Below, piece by piece: positions 21,921 to 31,702 of a stretch of 64,000 nucleotides of DNA. The translations under genes were made by a program, and so were the position numbers. The stretch covers positions 7,008,188 to 7,072,187 of the forward strand of contig JBANSL010000013.1 in NCBI GenBank assembly GCA_037127255.1. The letters are read 5' to 3'. Source of the stretch: Persicaria tinctoria (lineage: Eukaryota > Streptophyta > Magnoliopsida > Caryophyllales > Polygonaceae). The number at the start of each line of letters is the position of its first letter. Position 1 is the first letter of the stretch. The notes beneath the pieces were generated by a model. It was not told where the DNA came from and did no database searches. It saw nothing but the letters and a program-made list of their open reading frames with translations.

Positions 21921-22129
21921 TGATCGAATACCGTGAGTCATCACCTACTCATGGATATAAAAGTGGTGCAACTTGGTGTTGAGACTTCTTCTTTTTTCCT
22001 GTCGTTTGTTCCTGAAAACACACTCAATAAAGTGGTGCAACTTGTTCTTAATTAATCAGTATTCACATGCTTCATACTTGACCTGCAAAAAGTCTTCACA
22101 TGTATTGAACCTTCGTATGGTTTAGCTCT
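21921..22129 (-). mobile_element. Antisense old copia remnant, right part
   Basis: Continuation of the remnant split by copia-1: tcaccta..., aacttggtgttgag and cctgtcgtttgttcctg match 5340-5425 of unit 1. On the minus strand this is upstream RNase H coding sequence, too decayed to read continuously (fragments such as KHVNTD). It ends near 22130 where another copia fragment begins. Confidence 0.62.
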
Positions 22130-22141
22130 CTTGTAGAAGAT

Positions 22142-23977
22142 CTTTTTGATCACCTTCGCACCTTCGGGTGCTTGTGTTTTCCAAACCAGTCCTCCACAGC
22201 CCCACAAAAGCTTCACCCGCGCTCCACTCCATGTGTCTTTCTTGGCTACCCGTCTGATCATTGCGATTACCTCTGCTTCGATATCAAGACCCACAAGATC
22301 ATTCTATCTCGTCATGTCACTTTTGATGAGTCGCGATTCCCCTTTGCGTCTCCCACACCATATCAAAGTCCGACTCGGACCGATGACTGGGGGTCGTGTG
22401 CACGGGCGCCCATGCGCTAGTAGCCTAGCACACAAGCCGAGTGAGGTTCCATTCTAAAATCAATTGGCAGGCGGCTATGCTAGACGAATACAGGGCCCTT
22501 ACGAAGAATGGTACTTGGGTTCTTGTCCCTCGCCCTCCTGAGGCGAACGTCATTCAATATATGTGGCTCTTTCATCACAAGTTCCGCTCTGATGGGACAT
22601 TGGAGCGCTACAAAACCCGTCTTGTGGTCAACGGTCGATCTCAGCAGACAGGTATCGATTGTGATGAGACGTTCAGCCCTGTGGTCAAGCCTGCCACTAT
22701 TCGAGTGGTCTTGCGTCTAGCTTTCTCGCGCAACTGGGTCATCCATCAGTTAGATGTCAAGAACGCCTTTCTGCACGGCCATTTGAATGAGACAGTCTAC
22801 ATGTTTCAGCCTCCGGGGTTTGCTGATGCTGATCGTCCAAAGCATGTCTGTCTCCTCAAGCGCTCTTTGTATGGTCTGAAACAGGCTCTGCGGGCTTGGT
22901 TTCAGCGCTTTGCCTCTCATCTGCTAGGTTTGGGTTTCATTGGCAGTCGTTCGGATACGTCTCTGTTAATCTATCGCAGAGGCTCAGACTTGGCATTTCT
23001 ACTCCTATATGTCGACGACATCATTCTCACCGCCTCATCTGGTGCTCTTCGGACGTCCTTTATTTCGCATTTGAGTGCGGAATTCGCCATGTCTGATCTG
23101 GGTCAATTGTCCTATACTTCTTGGGAGTTGTTGTTCAGCGTCATGCGTCTGGTCTGTTTCTCTCACAAAGTAAGTATGTTGCTGAGATTGTTGCTCGGGC
23201 TAAGATGGTCAACTGTAATCCGGTCGCAACCCCTATCGATACATCCAACAAGCTCAGTGCTCATTCTGGTCCTTTGGTTGATGATCTGACACTGTACATG
23301 AGTCTCGCTGGTGCTCTTCGGTATCTCACTTTCACCGGGCCTGATATATCAGTTACGCCGTTTAGCAGGTCTGCTTGTTCATGCATGAACCCAGGGAACC
23401 TCACTTTCATGCTCTGAAGCGGATCATTCGGTACATCAGCGACACCCTCGAGCTCGGCACCACGATCACTCCTTCCTCTAAGCTTGATCTTGTTGCGTAC
23501 ACTGATGCGGATTGGGGTGGTTGCCCTGACACACGTCGCTCCATGTCTAATTACTGTGTCTTCCTCAACGGCACCCTTGTGTCATGGTCAACCAAGCGCC
23601 AGTCTGTCGTGTCTCGCTCCAGCGCTGAGGCAGAATGCAGGGGTGTTGCCAACGTTGTCTCCGAGTGCTCTTGGCTCCGCAATCTCCTGCTTGAGCTCTG
23701 CTGCCCTCTTCAGAAGGTCACTCTCGCCTACACTGACAACGTCTCCGCCGTCTATCTAGCTAGCAACCCAGTCCAGCATCAACGCACGAAGCACATTGAG
23801 CTTGATCTCCACTTCGTCAGGGACAAGGTTGTCATTAGACATGTCCGCGTTCTACATGTCCCGTCCTCTTATCAGTACGCTAATATATTCACCAAGGGTT
23901 TAGCTAGACAATTGTTCATTGATTTTCGTTCCAGTCTCACTGTGCGAACCCCTCCCGTTTCGACTGCGGGGGTTTGA
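22142..23977 (+). pseudogene. Truncated copia pol (copia-2: integrase end, RT, RNase H)
   Basis: It starts inside the integrase C-terminal region (FDHLRTFGCLCFPN, PCVFLGYPSDH, ILSRHVTFDESRFPF), then jumps to RT (NWQAAMLDEYRAL at about 22465; RYKTRLVVNGRSQ; QLDVKNAFLHG; RSLYGLKQALRAW; YVDDIILTAS at about 23010). RNase H follows (YTDADWGGCPDTRRS, SRSSAEAECRGVANV, QHQRTKHIELDLHFVRDK, YANIFTKGLARQ) and ends at 23975-23977. Frameshifts lie near 23120 and 23360. Between integrase and RT, about 70 bp (22385-22455) is a reversed copy of dispersed repeat R. No left LTR exists, so it is a 5-prime-deleted copy. Confidence 0.9.
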
Positions 23978-24112
23978 TAGATTACATAGGTCTCCTCATG
24001 TATAGTGGGTTCGAAGCCCAATAAGGCTCAATACCTTTGTAACCTATATATATGTTTATCAATGAATGAAAACCTTCAAGGAGGACATTACAATCAATCT
24101 CGTGATCTTACA
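23975..24112 (+). repeat. 3-prime LTR of copia-2
   Basis: After the purine run gcggggg the sequence tgatagattaca starts a ~138-bp stretch that ends cgtgatcttaca. It includes acctatatatatg, a TATA-like box. Size and layout match the short LTRs of the related element at 40749-45400. The right border is inferred from the terminal CA. Confidence 0.65.
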
Positions 24113-24296
24113 CCTTTTGCATACACAAGCTGTTCTTGTAGAAGATGAGGACTATTTTTTGCAAACCCAACGGCCTTTATAAAACTTGCACTGCTAATGG
24201 AATATCTACTTCCCCATGATTACCTCGATTTTTCTTCCTCGGTGCTGCTTAGTTATCAAAATATGATTGCCTTTATGAAGAATCGTCTCCCATGAA

Positions 24297-24600
24297 GTAT
24301 CACTATGCTGGAGTGGGACAATGGCTTTGTTTCTGTTTACAACAAAGACATTCCTAATCTGTTGTTTAGGATGTGTGGAATCACAGTCAAGATCTCCTAC
24401 AACATTTTTCCTACTCCACTTCCTATATCACAAAAATATTTAACATTTATTTAATCTTGAAAAGGTTATAAATATAATTTTTATTTTATTTTTTTTAAGA
24501 TTAAATAAATATTAAAAAAAAAAATTGTAGTAGGAAGGGTAGGAAGAGTTGTAGAAGGTGGGTGGAATCAACTCCGAAGATGGGGTATCACGCGGTTGAC
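24297..24600 (+). pseudogene. PRP8: PRP8 pseudogene fragment split by a MITE
   Basis: [17 protein letters not shown] and NLLFRMCGI (24299-24380) match the same PRP8 segment as 14470-14550. The match continues after the MITE (aactccgaagatgggg, 24570-24586), giving KDGV, then fades. It contains no full exon. It lies just upstream of RLP copy 3, so this unit also carries PRP8 debris on its promoter side. Confidence 0.8.
24384..24561. mobile_element. 178-bp MITE with 9-bp target duplication
   Basis: gtggaatca occurs at 24375-24383 and 24562-24570 and flanks the insert exactly where the PRP8 sequence (compare 14550-14565) is interrupted. The ends are inverted repeats: tcctacaacatttttcctac near the left, matched by the complement of gtaggaagggtaggaagagttgtagaagg at the right, and inner aacatttatttaatctt against aagattaaataaatatt. 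It is a nearly complete palindrome able to fold into one hairpin. A 9-bp duplication favours a Mutator-type origin. Confidence 0.82.
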
Positions 24601-24860
24601 AAGAGGTTGGCCATCAATTAACCACACGGCGGCTTTCATTTGTGAAAGATGACACGATCCCATTACAAATTTCAGTACGACCTACAGAGAAGTCTGCAAA
24701 TAATACCAAAGACTTTGTGCACAATATCCCATTAGAAATTTCATTAGAAAACACAAACCAATTCCCAATCTTTTGATTATATATATAGTCACTTAAGAAA
24801 TTCTGAAAAACTCAAACCACTCCCTGTCTTAATTAGTGAAAAACGTACTATTCCATGAAC

Positions 24861-27752
24861 ATGTACTCTTTGACGATCCACCACGTAATACTCGTCGCCC
24901 TTTCCTTAGTCGTTTCCCTTGGTTATGCAGCTGGATCCTCCTCCGTCCAGCCGCTTTGCCATGACAATGAGCGCCATGCTTTGCTCTCATTCAAGGCCTC
25001 CTTCACCATCCAAAATTCCGACTGTGATCTTGGAGACAATTGTGCAACGACTCTTTCATGGAAGAGTGGAATTAGAGATTGCTGCCAATGGGACGGAGTC
25101 ACGTGCGACCCCTTAACTGGTCACGTGACTGAGCTCCAACTCAGGGATAGCCTCCTCAGCGGAAGCTTCCCCTCTAACAATACCTTGTTTAGTCTTCGCC
25201 GATTGCGCCACATCGACCTCTCTTCCAACTACTTCTTTTGGTCATCGATACCATCGGGTTTTGGCCGTCTTTCTGACCTTACTTACCTGAATCTCTCCTA
25301 CTCCGGGTTCAATGGACAAGTTCCACCGGAAATCGGCTGGCTCTCTAGCCTAACTACTCTTGATCTCTCATATGATTATGAGGCATTAGAGATGCCCAAC
25401 TTCAAGACTGTCATCGCCAACCTTACCCATCTAAGAGAGCTCCATCTCTCTTCTGTGTTGATCAACACCGATCTGCCTCCTATGATTGCAAACCTCTCCA
25501 AGCTGACATCTCTCAAATTGGGGAGTTGTGGAATACAAGGGGAGTTCCTAGCGGCCGACGTTCTCAGCTTGCCAAAGTTGCGCGTTCTCAACCTGGAATT
25601 CAACTCCGAGTTGCATGCTGACTTCTCGGCATTTGCGGTGAAGTGGACAAGTCCACTCAAGGTAGTCGACTTGTCTTACTACAACTTCACGGGCAAATTG
25701 CCAGATTCGATTGGAGATTCATCCAACTCCTCTTTGATATCATTCGTCATACGGGGATGTGGATTTCATGGGGGTATTCCTGGTTGGATTTGGAACGTGA
25801 CAGAGGAGATTGATCTTGGTGGTGGCAACAAACTTTCTGGCTCCCTACCAGGAACGATGAACACGGTTGTTCTAGCAAGATTGTCAATTATCGCCTTGGA
25901 CTTCAACAGCATCACCGGATTCACCGGAACCATACCGGCATGGCTTTTCACTCTGCCATCACTGTGGTCCTTAACCTTGGAGGAGAATCTATTCACGGGG
26001 ATAGATCAATTCGCCATCACTAACAGCTCTACTCCCTCGGCACTATCTGAGTTTCGAGCAGATAATAACCAGCTCCGAGGACAAATCCCAGAAGCCATCT
26101 TTGAGCTCCGCAACCTCCAAGTTCTATCCCTTGGAGGGAACAACTTGACTGCAACCATCCTGCTCAGCAAGCTCCATCGCCTCCAGAATCTGAGTGAGTT
26201 CTCTTTATCTCATAATAATATCTCCTTCATCGATGACATAGGTGCAGAATCCATTTCCTCATGGCCAAGTTTGTCGTCTGTAAAACTTTCCTACTGCAAC
26301 CTTGTCCAATTTCCGATCTTCTTAAGAGACCAGGAAAATCTTGTAATATTGGACCTCTCTAAAAATGACATCCATGGCCATGTACCTAAATGGTTTCAGG
26401 GAAATAGTACGATTTCGTTAGAAGTCTTGGACTTTTCTTACAACTCCCTAACCGGTGGATTGGAGCATCTTCAATGGAAAGGGACGAGGGAGACAAGTGT
26501 CGAAACTGTGTTCTACGCTTCAAACAATCAGTTTAGTGGAGAGATTCCTTCTTCTTTATGTCATTTTACTTATTTTCACATACTTGACATTTCTCAGAAT
26601 AACTTGACTGGAAACATTCCAGACTGCTTTGGGTCCCTTATAAATTCGCAAATAAGTGTCCTAGATCTAAGCCACAATCAACTTCAAGGTATAATCCCCT
26701 CCACTATCTTTGAAGATTGTAAAATGTTGAGTGATTTCCGGTTGAATGGCAACCGACTGGAAGGGCCAATACCAAAATCTTTGAGTAACTGCATGTATCT
26801 GCAGTTTATTGATCTTAGTAACAACAACCTCATTGGTACCTTCCCTCACTGGTTAGGTGTTCTTCCCAATCTCGAGGGGCTTATCCTAGGCTCGAATAAT
26901 TTGCAGGGTTCTCTAATGAGCTCCAATACGACAAGCTCATTCCTGAAGTTGAGAATTCTCGACATCTCAAGTAATGATTTCACCAGTGGCCTACCTGGTG
27001 GTTTTTTAATGAGTATGAAGGCCATGACTGAGGTAAATAACAGTGACAAAGACCCATCGACTCTATACATGGGTGCCCATCATTTTATAGATGAAAATAA
27101 TGATTTTTATAGTTATGAAGATTCAATGAATGCGTGGTTCAAAGGATTCAATCATCAACTTGATCAAATCTTGAAGACCTTGGTATTAATAGACGCCTCA
27201 AGGAATAGGTTGGAAGGTTCCATCCCCAATGCGATTGGAGATCTTGTCTCCCTCCGGTGGTTAAACCTAGCTCACAACAACTTCACTGGTCACATCCCAC
27301 CATCTCTGGGCAAATTGAACATGTTGGAATCTTTAGACATGTCTTTCAACGAGCTAGACGGCAAAATTCCCAACGAGTTGGTAAATCTTAACTATCTTGA
27401 ATTCTTCAATGTCTCCGATAATCATCTAGTTGGCCCAATTCCAACAGGCAAGCAGTTGGATACATTCTCAAACGATTCCTATCTTGGGAATCCTGGGTTG
27501 TGTGGTGCGCCTTTGACAAACAAGTGCGGAAAACAGGTTGAAGTGCCGAATACAGTAGCACATGAAGGAAACAACGGTGAATCTACAAGTTTGGATGTGT
27601 GGGAGATTGTTTTGATGGGATTTGGGTTTGGGATGTTTGTTGCGTCAGTTTGGGGATACTTCATCTTTTGGGAGAAGAATTATCGCTGGGTATGCAGGTT
27701 GATCCTCAAAGTGCAAGTGTTCATCATGCCGCATCTGATGAGGAGGCGCTAA
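24861..27752 (+). CDS. LRR receptor-like protein, copy 3 (29 LRRs)
   Basis: Single-exon RLP of 963 aa from the ATG at 24861 (an ATG two codons upstream, 24855, is equally possible). Order: signal peptide; N-cap with QPLCHDNERHALLSFK and CCQWDGVTCDP; 25 LRRs; an island (about 27010-27170, ending WFKGFNHQLDQILK); four LRRs; C-cap LCGAPLTNKCG; a transmembrane helix with GFGFGMFVASVWGY; tail ending PHLMRRR. It keeps the two LRRs missing from copy 1 and carries a three-residue duplication (SITGFTGTIP) in LRR 11. The frame is open throughout. The upstream 200 bp shares gacctacagagaagtctgca with RLP copy 2 and has a TATA-like ttatatatatag near 24778. Confidence 0.94.
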   Translation: MYSLTIHHVILVALSLVVSLGYAAGSSSVQPLCHDNERHALLSFKASFTIQNSDCDLGDNCATTLSWKSGIRDCCQWDGVTCDPLTGHVTELQLRDSLLSGSFPSNNTLFSLRRLRHIDLSSNYFFWSSIPSGFGRLSDLTYLNLSYSGFNGQVPPEIGWLSSLTTLDLSYDYEALEMPNFKTVIANLTHLRELHLSSVLINTDLPPMIANLSKLTSLKLGSCGIQGEFLAADVLSLPKLRVLNLEFNSELHADFSAFAVKWTSPLKVVDLSYYNFTGKLPDSIGDSSNSSLISFVIRGCGFHGGIPGWIWNVTEEIDLGGGNKLSGSLPGTMNTVVLARLSIIALDFNSITGFTGTIPAWLFTLPSLWSLTLEENLFTGIDQFAITNSSTPSALSEFRADNNQLRGQIPEAIFELRNLQVLSLGGNNLTATILLSKLHRLQNLSEFSLSHNNISFIDDIGAESISSWPSLSSVKLSYCNLVQFPIFLRDQENLVILDLSKNDIHGHVPKWFQGNSTISLEVLDFSYNSLTGGLEHLQWKGTRETSVETVFYASNNQFSGEIPSSLCHFTYFHILDISQNNLTGNIPDCFGSLINSQISVLDLSHNQLQGIIPSTIFEDCKMLSDFRLNGNRLEGPIPKSLSNCMYLQFIDLSNNNLIGTFPHWLGVLPNLEGLILGSNNLQGSLMSSNTTSSFLKLRILDISSNDFTSGLPGGFLMSMKAMTEVNNSDKDPSTLYMGAHHFIDENNDFYSYEDSMNAWFKGFNHQLDQILKTLVLIDASRNRLEGSIPNAIGDLVSLRWLNLAHNNFTGHIPPSLGKLNMLESLDMSFNELDGKIPNELVNLNYLEFFNVSDNHLVGPIPTGKQLDTFSNDSYLGNPGLCGAPLTNKCGKQVEVPNTVAHEGNNGESTSLDVWEIVLMGFGFGMFVASVWGYFIFWEKNYRWVCRLILKVQVFIMPHLMRRR

Positions 27753-28440
27753 ATAGAGATTTATCGGGTCAATTTATCCCTCCATCAGTTACGTTTCCCC
27801 TGTTTACTTTACTTGGAGTAATATGTAATGCAATATATCAATGTTTGTGAAGATTGGTGTGTTTTACCGGCTAGATGTTGAATAAAATTCTCTCACTTGT
27901 AACAACTCCAAACCCTCCTCTGTAGCTTCCAATCTGGTCAATTTGTTCTTGGTTTTCTCAAATCTTATGGTAAAATTTAGTCTTACTCTTATCTTGGACT
28001 TGTGTAATATATTGCATTTTTGTTTAATTTTTTATTTCCCTTGAATTTTGGTAATTTTCTGGTAATTGCACACCATTTGTTTGTGCTAATGCTTCTGGAT
28101 TGATCTAATTGATATATGCTTTTTGGAGATTTAGATCCATTTTATTTCCTGCTCTGATGAAGATTATATTTATAATGACATTGTGAATGTAGTGAAACTG
28201 GGATAGATATACATACATACTCATTGAGGACTTATCTTAGTTGAAGAGGACTTGTGGCTTACAAGTTAGATCGATAGTTCTTGTACCATTAATCTGTAGA
28301 TAGCCACTTTTACTATAGTTTGGCTGATGCGAACTGATGACCTGCAACACCTTTAACAACAAATTAACGGTACAAGAAGCTGCTATATATATTTCTGGTG
28401 AAATTGATTATTCAGTAACTGAAAAAGTGGAGGATTAAAG
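27753..28440. other. Shared 3-prime flank of RLP copy 3
   Basis: Homologous to 8430-8900 and 13642-14400 (cctccatcagttacgtttccc, gcttccaatctggtcaa, gatttagatccatt). It has no coding signal. Similarity fades after about 28200, which marks the edge of the duplicated unit. Confidence 0.7.
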
Positions 28441-29600
28441 TAACTGATTAATGGTTGATTTAACTTGAAATCAAAAGAGGAGGCCCAATTTCCTAACTCA
28501 ATTAATCAAATGTCCACTTAACAGTCTAAATTAATCAAATGTCCACGGGCAGTCCAAAGTAACCCTAGCCCTTCTTTTAGATCAGCAACAATGGCCGTTC
28601 AATCGATGACGAAGATGCTGAATTCAACGCCACCTCTTCAATTTCGTCCTCGCTCAATCGATTTTCATGGCCACTCAATCGATGATGCTTCTTGAACTTT
28701 GAAGCTCATTCAATCGAAACGATCGAAAATTCCAATATCCCTCTTGCGGTTTATGTATTTGCTAGGCCTATAGAAAAGTCAGTAGTGTGGTTCCTCTTGC
28801 GGTTTATGTATAAATTGGATTCTACTAGTTGTTAATTAGCATTGAGTTCTTGCTTAATGTTCTTCTTGTTGTTGCAAATAATTAGAAATCCTCTAGTTGT
28901 CAGCATTCTTTTTGGATTGTAAACTCTTCTTTTAGATTGAATCGAGGTCTAATATCAACAGTCTGTTTGTCAGCACAAAATATCGACGAAAGAGCGGACA
29001 TAGAGATGCTGAATTTTCTATTTTTTCCTCTAGGTAATATCGCTCATTCTCGCTCAATTGAAAGAATTAAATTAAATACACATATTAATAATATATACAC
29101 TAGTATAGGATTCATGTATCCCTTTCTATCTTGCCATGAATTTTTAGGGAGAATGCAAACGAATTTCAGGGAGTATACAGATGATTTTTGTGTTCTCTAG
29201 CTACCTTGCAATTTCAGGGGGTATACAGACGAATTTAAGGGAGTATACTATGTGCTGAATTGTTGCTGATTCTTAATCATTTTGATGGATATTGAATTTT
29301 AAAAGCTTGCTTGTTTGTAATGTTGCATAAGTGCTAAATCAAGCTTGCTTGCTGGCTGGTTCTTAATCATTTCCCATTATCTGTGTTACAGTAATGATTT
29401 CCCGTTCTTCAAATGCTGACTTTAACTTGTATTTGCAGCTGACTTTGAATGGGCATTTTGTGCAGTGACTTTAACTAGTATTTGCATCAAATGCCGACTT
29501 TAAATTGCCAGTTTAACACGAGACTAAAAAACAGAATAGAAATGATGATATTGCTAGGTCTGATCCCACTGAACTAACCAAAAAGACTGCTTATACCGAT
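28441..29600. other. Gene-free spacer between the RLP cluster and the viral element
   Basis: AT-rich. A short 34-codon frame starts at 28591 in a leader-like context but resembles nothing known to me. Around 29155-29250 the phrase cagggagtatacagatga recurs three times in slightly different forms. I see no gene or clear transposon ends. Confidence 0.5.
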
Positions 29601-29796
29601 AAACCATATCCCAGTATGGACCTAAACTGGAACCTCCTGATGATCAAAAGGTTGTAGACAAAAGGTGCTGAAAAGCACATCATCAGGAGGACTACGAAAG
29701 ACAACCAAACAACTAATAAATGACAGGACGAGTATTGAAAACCAAGAACAAGAATACCAACCTAGATCCTCCAGCTACCTTGCCCGATGGCAAGAA

Positions 29797-30940
29797 TCAA
29801 GTCTCCGCATTCGCAGCCACAGGGCCCTCAGCCTCCATTATGTCTTCAGTGCTGTAAAGGTAACTGAGGTAGGTAGGGTCTTCCAGCCTGTCTAACAAAG
29901 CCTGCCATGTAGGCTGTATGCATTCTAGCCAGATCATTAACAACAGGATTCTCTGAGCTAAGCGAGGTGATGAAGTTGTTTGCCGAAGGTTGCTGGGCCA
30001 CACGTATCTCCTTGGAAACCGCAGTGAGAATGGGGAACTTAGATGTCTCAATCACATTTACCACTTGATATCCTTGCTGAATCCTGAAATATTGAGGAGT
30101 CTGGGTTCCCATGATGGCCTGGAACGCATAATACAGATTCTTAACCTCATCTCGCACCCTCATGTCTCTCAGAACCGGGGAATTTGTTTGACAGAGAGTC
30201 TGGTAGATGAACAGAATTGATGACATCTCAGTCCAACTGAGCATGTTGCAGATGTAACTAAACATCTGAGATGCTGGGTGAGCAGGTTGGTTGGCTGTGA
30301 TGATCATTGAACCCAGCACAATGTTTCTGAGCTCATGCTGAGCTCCCAGTGTCTGCCTGATCCTTCCAGCTTTCTCCACTGCCAAAACAACCTCACTAGC
30401 ATCTGATTCAGCATAGAGTGATCCATAGATGCCGACCATCGCTTTCATGTCTGTCACCCTCTTGATCATGTAGGTGTCATAGCTTGACGGGTTGATATTC
30501 ATGTATAACAAGAAGACTAGTTGGCCGATCATGACAGTTAGGTTCAAAGTGTCCGGAATCTCATCTGGTTCTTCGGCCCCAAGCTCTCCAATTCGGTTCA
30601 TCCGTATCTCACGGATCGTTAGTCCCATGTTTCGCATGACATTTCAGGCAACCGGGAGAACACTTGGCATAAGAGTAGCAAGTGCACACATGTAAAATGC
30701 ACACAGCTGATAGTGTTCCACAGTTTCATCTTTGCAAAGCCCTATGCATGTAGTTGCAACTGCAGCTGCATCGCTTCCGTCCGGAGCACTAATGAAGAAG
30801 AAAACAGCCTTGTCTGAAGGGAAGATCCGAGCTGCTATTACCTGACCTGTAGAATGTTGTCGCATGGGTCGTTCTCGAAAACCAGCAAGTGTGGCTCGAG
30901 CATTACCGACCAGAGGCCTCTGAAGAACGTTGGCAGCCAT
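29797..30940 (-). pseudogene. Endogenous nucleocapsid gene of a plant negative-strand RNA virus
   Basis: On the minus strand an ATG at 30938-30940 opens a frame that reads like the nucleocapsid (N/coat) protein of plant rhabdovirids, best guess varicosavirus- or cytorhabdovirus-related. Part 1 runs to an in-frame TGA at 30644-30646 (98 codons). The same frame then stays open to 29846. Close to the end, a second frame continues with better-looking sequence and an acidic tail to 29797, suggesting a small frameshift around 29880-29890. Total span is about 1.14 kb, near the usual length of such N genes, so this is an almost full-length copy with one stop and one likely frameshift. In the virus, N coats the RNA genome. 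Here it is host DNA that cannot make a virus on its own. The family call comes from recall of fold and motif style, not a search; an ophiovirus-type coat protein is the main alternative. Confidence 0.68.
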
Positions 30941-31448
30941 TAGGAATTCAAAATGAGCAGAAGCAAGTTTAGAATAAACGGGAGAACAGCAGCGGCCCTG
31001 ACATTTTCAATGCCTGAGACGAGATTTCAAAAGGGGCCTTTACTATTTTTCAATAATAACAAAACGAACATAGAATTACAAAACAAAATATCACTCATTA
31101 AATGTATTATGATAATAGCATCTTACATAAGCAATAGCACACAGCAGTAAACAAAGGCCTTAGCACGTAGCACTGAATAGCCACACAACTACTAAGACCT
31201 CAGAACATTGTACGCAACACCAAACAACCTCTAATTAAGGCTCATCTAAGGTTTTGTTTGCACTTTACAGTAAACAAAGTTCAATTGAATGACTATATAT
31301 GCATAATATTTACACGCAGCAGAGCAGCAGCCAACATAGCTTAGGTATTTGCAAAAATTAAAACCTTAGAACCCTAGCCTATTGCAGAAAATGAGATAAA
31401 TAACCCTAGCCTATTGAAATCAAAATTCGGAAACGACAACGAACTTAC

Positions 31449-31650
31449 AGTTGATGATTGACAACCTCGATTTCTTAGAATCGGCGCGAGTGGTGCCCTG
31501 GCAGTCGGCAATAGAATAGGCGCGAGTGGTGAGTGGCGACCTTGGAGAATCGGTGCGATTGGCCCCGGCGACTGGCGAAATCGGAGTTCAGACGCTTGAA
31601 ATTGGGCGTGATTGGGGTGAAATTGGGTGTTCTGGGTTCCTTACCTGATT
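31449..31650 (-). promoter_or_regulatory. Possible untranslated leader exon with splice donor
   Basis: On the minus strand a GC-rich segment (caccactcgcgcc repeated, tcgccggggccaatcgc) ends in aact|gtaagttc, a near-perfect plant splice donor (boundary at 31449). It contains no long frame. About 500 bp downstream on the same strand lies the start codon of the viral nucleocapsid copy, preceded by a T/C-rich stretch that could hold an acceptor (about 30955-31000). This could be a host promoter and leader feeding the viral ORF. That link is inference only. Confidence 0.4.
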
Positions 31651-31702
31651 TTCATAAGTGGGCCGGCGTTCAATTTTTTTTAAAAACTGTATATACATAA
31701 AA

